Part shown: positions 1-6,530 of the stretch, piece by piece
Numbering within the stretch: position 1 is the stretch's first letter
How the letters are laid out: the number at the start of each line of letters is the position of its first letter
DNA from: an uncultured Verrucomicrobiota bacterium
Lineage (GTDB): Bacteria; Verrucomicrobiota; Verrucomicrobiae; Verrucomicrobiales; DEV007
NCBI GenBank assembly: GCA_902591645.1
Contig: CACJBM010000014.1
Coordinates: forward strand, 1-33,294
Length of the DNA: 33,294 bases
Direction: 5' to 3'
Program-made: the position numbers and the translations under genes
Notes under the pieces: generated by a model
Database searches by the model: none
The model's input: the letters and a program-made list of their open reading frames with translations, nothing else
What the model was told of the DNA's origin: nothing

Positions 1-227
1 CTTATGATTTGCTCTTCGTTTACTTGGGTCCCGTTAGGAGAGCCCAAGTCGAAGACTTCGTATTGTCCTTCAGAATGAACAAAAAGAATTTCTGCGTGGA
101 AAGGTGATACGCTTGGATGATCAATGACAATTGAATTGTTTGGGTCTCGACCAATGGTCGTAAGATCTCCAATCAGTTTAAATGGAATTATCTTTTTTGG
201 AGATACCTGAAAATGCAATTCAGCCAT
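1..227 (-). CDS. FHA-domain protein, N-terminal part (runs off left edge)
   Basis: This is the first 75 codons of a gene read leftwards and cut by the window edge. The translation begins MAELHFQVSPKK and shows the forkhead-associated signature in order: GRDPNNSI at about residues 26-33, SVSPFH at about 39-44 and SPNGTQVN at about 62-69. These supply the Gly-Arg, Ser-x-x-His and Asn-Gly positions of the phosphothreonine-binding loops. FHA domains bind phosphothreonine peptides and usually serve Ser/Thr kinase signalling or secretion systems; what follows the domain here is out of view. The start ATG lies 57 bases after the peroxiredoxin stop, so the two may be co-transcribed. No signal peptide precedes the domain, so a cytoplasmic N-terminus is likely. 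The fold call is secure; the role is unknown. Confidence 0.85.
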   Translation of the reverse strand, partial: MAELHFQVSPKKIIPFKLIGDLTTIGRDPNNSIVIDHPSVSPFHAEILFVHSEGQYEVFDLGSPNGTQVNEEQII

Positions 228-284
228 TATTAGTTACCGAGATTATTGGTAAATGATCTTCCGTAAATTTGAGGGTTATTCTGT

Positions 285-884
285 TTAAAGAGAATCTGCA
301 TTTTCTTGAAGATAGGACACTACGCCTTCTTCTGTGGGTTGCATGTCGGGCTTAGTGGGGTTCCAACCTGCCGGGCAAACTCCTGCTCCTGAAGCAGTAT
401 GAATGGCAGCGTCAAGTAGCCTGAGCGTATCATCAATGTCTCTACCGATTGGTAAGTTGTTAACGGTTTCACTTTGTACAATGCCGTCTGGATCAATTAT
501 GAACGTTCCACGGAGAGCGAAAGTGGTGTCTTCGTGTAGAATATCATAAGCATTTGTTAGAGCCCTGTCTTCATCGCATAGGAGAGGATAACCGACGGAT
601 CCTATGCCTCCTTTTTCAATTGGTGTGTTACGCCAGTTACTGTGGGATTCTGCATCATCAATAGAAACACCCAAGACTTGGGCATCTCGCTTTTCAAATT
701 CACCTACTCGATGATCGAAAGCGATAAGTTCAGATGGTCAGACAAATGTAAAATCTTTTGGATAGAAGAAGAGCACAACGTATTTGCCCTTGTAGTCAGA
801 CAAAGATACTTCCTTCTCTGAGCCGTCAGGCATCACAGCGTTGGCCTTGAATTCAGGGGCGGGTTTATTTACAAGAACAGACAT
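285..884 (-). CDS. Typical 2-Cys peroxiredoxin (AhpC/TSA) with selenocysteine encoded by in-frame TGA
   Basis: A 199-residue peroxiredoxin that reduces hydrogen peroxide and organic hydroperoxides, probably in the cytoplasm. Residues 1-48 end in YPKDFTFV; codon 49 is TGA (738-740); the same frame continues PSELIAF and on to TAA. In cysteine homologues this site reads FTFVCP, so TGA replaces exactly the peroxidatic cysteine. Other family marks are intact: Thr46, Arg125 in [12 protein letters not shown] at 92-95 and the resolving cysteine C170 in GVCPAGW. Length is normal for typical 2-Cys enzymes. A SECIS-like hairpin begins 13 bases after the TGA. The start ATG at 884 matches the family N-terminus; an upstream in-frame ATG at 923 would add 13 unlikely residues. 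No clear Shine-Dalgarno is seen. The gene lies between a histidine kinase gene and an FHA gene. Selenocysteine is an inference; selA, selB, selC and selD are not in the window. A sequencing error or recent nonsense mutation is the alternative. Confidence 0.85.
687..724 (-). promoter_or_regulatory. Candidate bacterial SECIS stem-loop for the peroxiredoxin UGA
   Basis: On the mRNA strand, the lower stem TCGCTTTC (724-717) pairs with GAAAAGCGA (695-687) with one bulged A. After an internal loop (GA opposite ATTT), the upper stem TCATC (714-710) pairs with GGTGA (704-700), including one U-G wobble. The apical loop is GAGTA and starts with G. The loop begins 28 nt after the UGA, within the spacing generally reported for bacterial SECIS elements. 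The element lies inside the coding region, as expected in bacteria. It was folded by eye only. Confidence 0.6.
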
Positions 885-943
885 ATAAAAAATAATAGTT
901 TTTAAATTAATGAGGGCGATCATTTTGCCCTATTGAGTGATGA

Positions 944-988
944 TATTGCAACAAAACTCGTGAGAATTTCTCACTATGTTATGCAATA
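944..988. promoter_or_regulatory. Nested inverted repeats upstream of the peroxiredoxin, candidate operator
   Basis: A perfect 15-base palindrome GTGAGAATTTCTCAC (960-974) sits between a second, outer pair of arms, TATTGCA (944-950) and TGCAATA (982-988). The element lies 60-105 bases upstream of the peroxiredoxin ATG at 884 and downstream of the kinase stop at 1058. Its symmetry and place suggest a binding site for a dimeric regulator of the peroxiredoxin, but it does not match the PerR or OxyR consensus that I know. A transcript hairpin is also possible. Confidence 0.4.
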
Positions 989-994
989 CATTCT

Positions 995-1021
995 GGCTAT
1001 GGATGTTATGAATCCAGGGCC
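995..1021. other. Imperfect hairpin after the histidine kinase gene
   Basis: GGC (995-997) and GGAT (1001-1004) pair with ATCC (1012-1015) and GCC (1019-1021), with a symmetric 3x3 internal loop. It lies 37 bases past the kinase stop. No T-run follows on the minus strand, so it is not a convincing intrinsic terminator; it may be a transcript-end or processing structure. Confidence 0.25.
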
Positions 1022-1057
1022 GGAAATTTAGCCTGATATGACTTTTTTGGGACTAAA

Positions 1058-1813
1058 TTATGCTGCAGGAATGCTGAGCCAGAAAACCGTTGTATTATCA
1101 GCACTATGAACTCCTAAATTCATTCCCATTTGGCTAGATAAAACAGCAGCTGTGGTCAGTCCGATTCCGAAATGTGAACTGTCCTTTGAACTATAAAAGG
1201 GGTGCCAAATTTGTTCAAGTTTATCGGGTGGTATAGTGGTTCCAGAGTTTTTCACTAAAATATCGACACAATTTTTTTCGATTGGAGAAAAATCACCTGG
1301 ATTATGGATTTCCATGGATACTTTTCCGTTCGTTTCGCTAGCTGCATCGGATGCATTTGCCATTAATTCGGACAGAATGTTTTTTAGACGGGATGGATCT
1401 GCATTCACTTTGGCCACTTGTCCTGGGAATTCAATATTTAGTGGAATGTCCTGCTGATTGAACGGTTCTTTGAGATTATCTTCCAGCATTGGAATGAATT
1501 CAGCTAAAAGCAGTTCTTGCTGAGTAATTTGTGAACAGCCACCCGCTGGAAGGATTTTCTCAGACAAATCAGACGCATTGTTAGCTGCTTCTTTCATGTG
1601 GCCGATGTTTTCTATAACTGTTTCATCCAGAGCCTCATCCATCATTATCAGGCTGGAGAAACCCTGAATAACTGCTAGTAGATTATTGAGCTTGTGAGTC
1701 ATGCCCCTCAGGAGGAGGGTATAGAATTCGGAATTCTCTTGGTCTGTGAGGGTAAGTTGATCTGCAAACGTGAAATCAGATTCTGGAGTCACAACGCCTA
1801 TTGTATTTTCCAT
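1058..1813 (-). CDS. Soluble sensor histidine kinase (HisKA + HATPase_c)
   Basis: A 251-residue two-component kinase core with no membrane segment and only about 28 residues before the dimerisation helix. The phosphoacceptor is H40 in THKLNNLLAVIQGF. The ATPase domain follows: N-box ELMANASDAA with N153, G1-like box VKNSGTTIP (189-194), F-box HPFYSSK and G2-box FGIGLTTA at about 215-222. In the G1 box the usual Asp of DxGxG is replaced by Asn (N189) and the second Gly by Thr. Such changes occur in some families but may weaken ATP binding. ATG at 1813 gives MENTIG and is preferred; the ATG at 1852 would add 13 hydrophobic residues with no clear role. No receiver or response regulator is next to it. 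It lies about 95 bases after birA and upstream of the selenoprotein peroxiredoxin. Input signal and partner are unknown. Confidence 0.85.
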   Translation of the reverse strand: MENTIGVVTPESDFTFADQLTLTDQENSEFYTLLLRGMTHKLNNLLAVIQGFSSLIMMDEALDETVIENIGHMKEAANNASDLSEKILPAGGCSQITQQELLLAEFIPMLEDNLKEPFNQQDIPLNIEFPGQVAKVNADPSRLKNILSELMANASDAASETNGKVSMEIHNPGDFSPIEKNCVDILVKNSGTTIPPDKLEQIWHPFYSSKDSSHFGIGLTTAAVLSSQMGMNLGVHSADNTTVFWLSIPAA

Positions 1814-1907
1814 AAAAAATATAAGTTTCCACAAATTAGTTGGTCGTAGCATTTTAGCCAGTCCAAAATATAGAAAAATTCAATCTCCCAATTAAGCTTT
1901 TAAGACT

Positions 1908-2726
1908 TCATTGAAGCCGAATTTCATGTGCGGCTGAAATTTTCAGCATTTTGGAGTCCTTTCCCAACTCGGGAACGGTTTTTAGTATGAGTTCGCCCTC
2001 TTCACCGAAACCGTCAGCAATACCTATAAATTTTTTGCCGTTTGGAATTGTAACTTGAACATTTTTACCATGAATTGCACTCAATTCCTCAATTTGATTA
2101 AGGATAGCATTAAAATTGTTTTTGCATTGCTCAATCTCATTATGAATTGCAAACAATATAGATTCGGCAATCTGCTCCCGGATAAGAGGTGTTTCATCAT
2201 TTTCTATGAGCAATGAAGTTCCTGGAACAAGGAATTTAGGATTCAGATCTTGAGGGAGTGAATTAACATTGATACCGATGCCGATTATGACCGTGCCCGT
2301 AGTAATAGATGGATGACTTTCAACAAGTATGCCCGAAACTTTCTTATTTCGAATATAAATGTCATTGGGCCATTTGATCCTTGGATTAAATTCAGGACTT
2401 AGAGCTTTACAGATTCCAAGGGCAGCGGCATGTGTGAGGCGGCTCCAGTGTGATTGAGCCAGATCCGGACGGATTGCTATTGAAAAGAGTAAATCCTTGG
2501 AGCGTGGAGATTCCCATTTTCCTCCTCGTCGCCCCTTACCATCACTTTGCCATTCAGCGAAAAGAACGAGTCCTTGGTCCTTCAATTCAGGATTTCTTTT
2601 TACTATATCATGCGCTTCCGCATTAGTTGATGCGCATTTGTCGAGGCTCCTTATGGACCAATGAATGCCTTTATCTGAAAGATGATTTGCAATTTGAGCA
2701 ACATTGAGTTCCTGGAGATTACTCAT
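1908..2726 (-). CDS. birA: Biotin--[acetyl-CoA-carboxylase] ligase
   Basis: A 272-residue biotin protein ligase. It activates biotin with ATP to biotinyl-5'-AMP and transfers it to the carrier lysine of biotin-dependent carboxylases. Visible motifs: STN at 33-35, the biotinyl-AMP loop GKGRRG at 63-68, followed by WESP, KWPND at 118-122 and KVSGILVE at 129-136, then the small C-terminal SH3-like domain. There is no N-terminal winged helix, so this is the monofunctional type and not a biotin-operon repressor. Its ATG overlaps the nadC stop in an ATGA arrangement, so the two genes are translationally coupled. Stop is TGA, which shows that UGA is a normal stop in this genome. Confidence 0.95.
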   Translation of the reverse strand: MSNLQELNVAQIANHLSDKGIHWSIRSLDKCASTNAEAHDIVKRNPELKDQGLVLFAEWQSDGKGRRGGKWESPRSKDLLFSIAIRPDLAQSHWSRLTHAAALGICKALSPEFNPRIKWPNDIYIRNKKVSGILVESHPSITTGTVIIGIGINVNSLPQDLNPKFLVPGTSLLIENDETPLIREQIAESILFAIHNEIEQCKNNFNAILNQIEELSAIHGKNVQVTIPNGKKFIGIADGFGEEGELILKTVPELGKDSKMLKISAAHEIRLQ

Positions 2727-3580
2727 TGTTGTTGGAAGTCCATTGCTAAATCAATAGAGTTAGCAGAATGAGTTAGTGCGCCTACCGATATACGATCAAT
2801 ACCTGTTTCGGCAATTCCCATGATCGTTTCAAGATTAATTCCACCACTAGCTTCAAAAAGTACAGAGCCATTGGATAACTGGATTGCTTCAGATATTTGT
2901 TCTTTGGGCATATTATCCAGCATGATCACATCAATGTGTTTTAGACTAAGAAATTGAATCACTTGAGAAATATTATCAGCTTCTAGCTCCACTAACGCAT
3001 CAGGATACAATTCCTTAAATTCATTGATCATAATTTGCAGGGATTCAATCTTCATATCTGCAGCAAAATGATTATCTTTGAGCATTGCCATGTCGTAGAG
3101 GCCATGACGATGATTATATCCTCCGCCTGCTACTACTGCGGCCTTTTCAAGTACCCGCATTCCGGGAGTAGTTTTACGAGTATCAAATATTTTGGCTTTA
3201 GTACTTGCGATCAAGTCAACATATTTCCTAGTCAGAGTTGCGATTCCTGAAAGACGTTGAAGAAAATTCAGGGCAGTACGTTCAGCAGTGAGAATGCTAC
3301 GGGCAGGCCCCGAAGCAACGATGATGGTTTCGCCAGTAATTACGGATTCTCCAGAAGGGGCTTTGATCTCAATTTTAATTTCCGGATTTACCTTATTAAA
3401 TACTAATGATGCGACTTCTGAGCCAGATATGACACAATCCTCTCTAGCAATAATTTTGCCACAAGCGATAGCGGTTTCGGTGATAAAAAAATTTGAGGAA
3501 ATATCACCTCTCTTACCAAGATCTTCCTCGAGTGCTAATTCGATGATAGAATTTGTTAATGAATTATGATCGGAATTCAT
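2723..3580 (-). CDS. nadC: Nicotinate-nucleotide pyrophosphorylase (quinolinate phosphoribosyltransferase)
   Basis: A 285-residue enzyme converting quinolinate and PRPP to nicotinate mononucleotide, CO2 and PPi in de novo NAD synthesis. Family marks: EEDLGKRGDIS near the N-terminus, ERTALNFLQRLSGIAT with R101, the substrate-binding TRKTTPG (R135, K136), NHRHGL at about 156-161, MLKDNH with K168, and the C-terminal ASGGI and SVGALTHS phosphate-binding strands. Length is typical. It overlaps birA by four bases. Between it and the upstream miniprotein a small hairpin (CTGAC 3625-3629 with GTCAG 3637-3641) lies about 50 bases before the start; its meaning is unclear. No nadA or nadB is in the window. 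Confidence 0.96.
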   Translation of the reverse strand: MNSDHNSLTNSIIELALEEDLGKRGDISSNFFITETAIACGKIIAREDCVISGSEVASLVFNKVNPEIKIEIKAPSGESVITGETIIVASGPARSILTAERTALNFLQRLSGIATLTRKYVDLIASTKAKIFDTRKTTPGMRVLEKAAVVAGGGYNHRHGLYDMAMLKDNHFAADMKIESLQIMINEFKELYPDALVELEADNISQVIQFLSLKHIDVIMLDNMPKEQISEAIQLSNGSVLFEASGGINLETIMGIAETGIDRISVGALTHSANSIDLAMDFQQQ

Positions 3581-3695
3581 TTGCCGATAGGAATTAAAGT
3601 CAGTTTACGTGAAAACACATTATCCTGACTCATCGGGTCAGTCACCGTTCATATAATTGTTTCTGCAACTGTGCCAGTGCATTAAGAGTCACTGA

Positions 3696-3872
3696 CTAAT
3701 CGCCATAATTTTTTCCTTTTCCTGCCTTTATCATTAACCAAATCAATGCAACTGATACTAAAAAGAAAATAGCAGATGCCCATGGGAAGAATGAGCCAGG
3801 TTCAAAAACAGCGTTCGGCGCAGCAGCATCTATGGCTTTTTGTTTTATATTGGCAATTAATGAGGGGTCCAT
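3696..3872 (-). CDS. Small single-pass membrane protein, unknown
   Basis: A 58-residue ORF with ATG start and TAG stop in the gap between serS and nadC. It begins MDPSLIANIKQ, has a Pro/Phe stretch at about residues 23-31, one clear hydrophobic segment (about 31-49, WASAIFFLVSVALIWLMI) and a short basic tail ending GKGKNYGD. The layout suggests an outside N-terminus and an inside basic C-terminus. It resembles in size and form accessory subunits of membrane complexes, but I recognise no family. It lies on the same strand as its neighbours, 88 bases after serS. It has no clear Shine-Dalgarno, like many genes here. Codon use looks ordinary. Supported mainly by length, the hydrophobic segment and position. 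Confidence 0.5.
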   Translation of the reverse strand: MDPSLIANIKQKAIDAAAPNAVFEPGSFFPWASAIFFLVSVALIWLMIKAGKGKNYGD

Positions 3873-3960
3873 TTTATAAGGATTTTAAGTTTTCTATAGT
3901 GCGTTAAGATGAGCCGATGTCCAGTAAGTTATATTATAGATTGCTGGGAATCAAAGCATT

Positions 3961-5247
3961 TCAGGATCCTGAATTTGTAATCAAATCACTTCCAAAGTAA
4001 GGCCTTAGGGCAGTTGGTATTTCAATACTGCCATCTGCTTGTTGATAAGTTTCAAGTAACGCGACATAAAGTCTTGGCAATGCGGTTCCTGAACCATTCA
4101 AAGTATGAGCGAAACGGTTCTTGCCTGTTTCTGCATCCTTGAAGCGTAATTTCATCCTTCGTGCCTGATAATCTTCAAAGTTTGAACAGCTTGAAACTTC
4201 TAGATACTCATTCTGGCCCGGTGCCCAGACCTCAAGATCATAAGTTTTCGCAGCACTGAACCCAAGATCTCCCGTGCAGAGCTCAATGCGTCTATAGTGG
4301 AGCCCTAACGATTCGAGGATATATTCAGCGTCTCCGGTCAGGGACTCCAATTCTTCATAAGAGTTGTCCGGATGAACAATTTTAACTAATTCAACTTTAT
4401 CAAATTGATGCATTCGTATCAGTCCTCTGGTACCTGTTCCGGCGGATCCGGCCTCACGGCGAAAGCAAGGAGTATAAGCAGTATACTTTATAGGCAAGTC
4501 ATCTTCGGAAAGTATCTTGTCCCGTTCCAGATTAGTTACCGGGACCTCTGCTGTGGGTGCAAGAAAGAGCTGATTATTTTCAATCCCATACATGTCCTCT
4601 TCAAACTTGGGGAGCTGGCCAGTACCGATCATACAGTCTCTTGCCACAACAAATGGAGGACTAATTTCAGTGTAGCCGTTCTTAGATGTTTGTTGATCGA
4701 GAAGGAATTGAATTAATGAGCGTTGTAATTTGGCCCCATCGCCTCGGAAAACAGCGAAACCGCTACCGGCTACTTTGGAGCCAGCCTCAAAGTCAATTAG
4801 ACCGAGTCTCTCGGCAATTTGAACGTGATTTTCTAATTCATCATGGTGTTCTTTTTTTTCTCCACTTTCCTTGATTAACGGATTTGCATTTTCATCATCC
4901 CCTACGGGACAATTTTCATGAGGTGTATTAGGCAATGATAATAACAGATCGTTCTGAGTCTGATCTGCTTCTTCGACCTGGTCACTTAGGTTCTTGAGTT
5001 CAGCTCCGATGTTTTTGACTGCAATCTCAATTTCGGCAGTATCTTCTCCGGCTTTCTTTTTGGTGCCGATTTCTTTTGATTTGGAATTTCTTTCTCCTTG
5101 GAGCGATTGTTTTTCAGTCTCGAGACCCCTTCTTTTTTCGTCACACTTTAAAAGCGCATCAATAAGTTCAGAAGCATTTCCTCCGCGGTTGCGGATTCTT
5201 GCTTTGATAAGTTCTGGTTCTTCGCGGATGCGCTTTATGTCAAGCAT
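3961..5247 (-). CDS. serS: Seryl-tRNA synthetase
   Basis: A 428-residue class II aminoacyl-tRNA synthetase charging tRNA(Ser), and in selenium-using cells also tRNA(Sec), with serine. The start MLDIKRIREEPE and the long helical arm (about 30-100, rich in Lys/Glu) are the tRNA-binding coiled coil. The catalytic core shows TAEVPVTNL, motif 2 FRREAGSAGTGTRGLIRMHQF and motif 3 NGSGTALPRLYVALLE followed by IPTALRPYFG. Length is normal. The stop is TGA. It is divergent from the membrane-protein operon starting at 5483. Seryl-tRNA(Sec) is the precursor of selenocysteyl-tRNA, which fits the nearby selenoprotein, but serS is universal and the proximity may mean nothing. Confidence 0.97.
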   Translation of the reverse strand: MLDIKRIREEPELIKARIRNRGGNASELIDALLKCDEKRRGLETEKQSLQGERNSKSKEIGTKKKAGEDTAEIEIAVKNIGAELKNLSDQVEEADQTQNDLLLSLPNTPHENCPVGDDENANPLIKESGEKKEHHDELENHVQIAERLGLIDFEAGSKVAGSGFAVFRGDGAKLQRSLIQFLLDQQTSKNGYTEISPPFVVARDCMIGTGQLPKFEEDMYGIENNQLFLAPTAEVPVTNLERDKILSEDDLPIKYTAYTPCFRREAGSAGTGTRGLIRMHQFDKVELVKIVHPDNSYEELESLTGDAEYILESLGLHYRRIELCTGDLGFSAAKTYDLEVWAPGQNEYLEVSSCSNFEDYQARRMKLRFKDAETGKNRFAHTLNGSGTALPRLYVALLETYQQADGSIEIPTALRPYFGSDLITNSGS

Positions 5248-5482
5248 AGGGCTGGAGTGGGCGTAAAAGAAAAATAGGGAAAGGACATTGACTTTGATCC
5301 GATTAAATATCCAGCAATTATTAACTATATTAGTTCTTCTAGCTTACGTCGATTTTTGTATATTTTCCCGATAATTTTCAATTTCTTTAATGTATTCCGT
5401 TTGTTTTTTTCAGGCTTTATGTCCAGAAAACTTTCACAAATCAATGACTATGGAAGTTGTTTTTTTTCCAGAAGTAGGGTAA
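5248..5482. other. Divergent intergenic region between serS and the membrane-protein operon
   Basis: About 235 AT-rich bases that must carry promoters for both directions. TTGACT (near 5289) and TATATT-like stretches are present on the plus strand, but no pair has good spacing. A 12-codon ORF (MTMEVVFFPEVG) ends in TAA at 5480-5482, directly abutting and in frame with the TTG start at 5483. It may be coincidental. No riboswitch or T-box feature was recognised. Confidence 0.4.
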
Positions 5483-6529
5483 TTGCCATTCTTGTCAGAC
5501 GAATCGACATTTTCCGGACGATACAAGAATAAGGCTTTTCTTGTTCTCGTAGGCACGTTATCAGGCATTGCGGCTGCAATGAATTCGGTCGCCTCTTCAG
5601 GAAAATCACCAACTATCTCAAGTCTTTTGGGGATCATTTTTCTCTGTGCTTTTTCCGGAGCTGTTTTGTTTCCTTTGTTGAGGATATTTTTAGTTCGAAT
5701 TGCAAATGGAATAGGGACTAGTGAATTTGCCTTGAAAAGATATGAGGCAGCCAGTGCATGGCCCTTTTCAATTTTCCTTCTTTCATTTTTGGGAGCATTT
5801 GGTGTGCAGTTTAATTTTATTAGTACAGGAGCTCTTTGGTGTCTTTTCTTGTTTGCTCAGTGGTATTGTCTGAACCGTTGTACAGATGGCCGCATTGGTC
5901 AAAATTTGTTACAATCACGCTCGACTCTGGCTGTATTGTTCATGCTATCGGGAGTTGCTGCATTGATCTATCAAGTCGTATGGCAGAGGCTTCTATTTAC
6001 CTTGTTCGGGGTTAACATTGAATCTGTTACCTTGATAGTATCTATTTTTATGTTTGGATTAGGTGTCGGAGCCATTGCCGGTGGTTGGTTATCGGATAAG
6101 TTTTCAAAGACACTTCCCGAGCTTTTTCTTTGGATTGAAATTGGGATTGCAATCTTTGGATTTGTTAGTGTTCCTCTGATTCATTATGTGGGAAATGCCG
6201 CTTCCGAGCTAAACACATCAGGCATTGCTGCCGTGATCTATTTGTTGCTTTTCTTTCCCACATTGTGTATGGGCGCGACTTTACCAATACTCGTCGCTTA
6301 TCTGCACCGAGGGAATACAAAGTTAGGTTCTTCAGTGGGACTTCTTTATACTTTTAACACGGCAGGCTCTGCCTTGGCCTGCTTTTTGACTGCTGGTCTT
6401 CTTTTCCGTTTCCTTGGTCTTACAGGCTCTGTTTGGTTTGCGGCTAGTTGTAACTTAATGACTGGTCTTTTGGTTTTTATTTATTGTAAAAAAAATTCAA
6501 ATAAGGATAACCCAGACCCTGCGAATTAA
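5483..6529 (+). CDS. Polytopic membrane protein, spermidine-synthase-like N-terminal half
   Basis: A 348-residue, mostly hydrophobic protein with roughly eight to nine membrane segments. The stretch from about residue 150 carries the family signature GVAALIYQVVWQRLL, then FMFGLGVGAIAGGWLSDK, CMGATLPILV and LYTFNTAGSALACFLTAG, found in the membrane part of fused MFS/spermidine-synthase-like proteins. There is no methyltransferase domain, and the next gene begins one base after the stop, so this is probably one half of a two-gene unit. The start is TTG, directly after an in-frame TAA, with a weak GTAGGG upstream; the first ATG is 33 residues in. Substrate and role are unknown; transport, or a membrane scaffold for the partner's enzymatic domain, are both possible. 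Confidence 0.75.
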   Translation: MPFLSDESTFSGRYKNKAFLVLVGTLSGIAAAMNSVASSGKSPTISSLLGIIFLCAFSGAVLFPLLRIFLVRIANGIGTSEFALKRYEAASAWPFSIFLLSFLGAFGVQFNFISTGALWCLFLFAQWYCLNRCTDGRIGQNLLQSRSTLAVLFMLSGVAALIYQVVWQRLLFTLFGVNIESVTLIVSIFMFGLGVGAIAGGWLSDKFSKTLPELFLWIEIGIAIFGFVSVPLIHYVGNAASELNTSGIAAVIYLLLFFPTLCMGATLPILVAYLHRGNTKLGSSVGLLYTFNTAGSALACFLTAGLLFRFLGLTGSVWFAASCNLMTGLLVFIYCKKNSNKDNPDPAN

Positions 6530-6530
6530 C

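Noticed and set aside
285..923. Peroxiredoxin read as two separate short genes or a pseudogene
   Set aside because: The two pieces are in one frame, join exactly at the catalytic cysteine site, and no other damage is present in 199 codons.
5440..5482. A 12-codon leader ORF before the membrane-protein operon
   Set aside because: It is too short to judge, with no repeated codons or attenuator hairpin to suggest a leader peptide.
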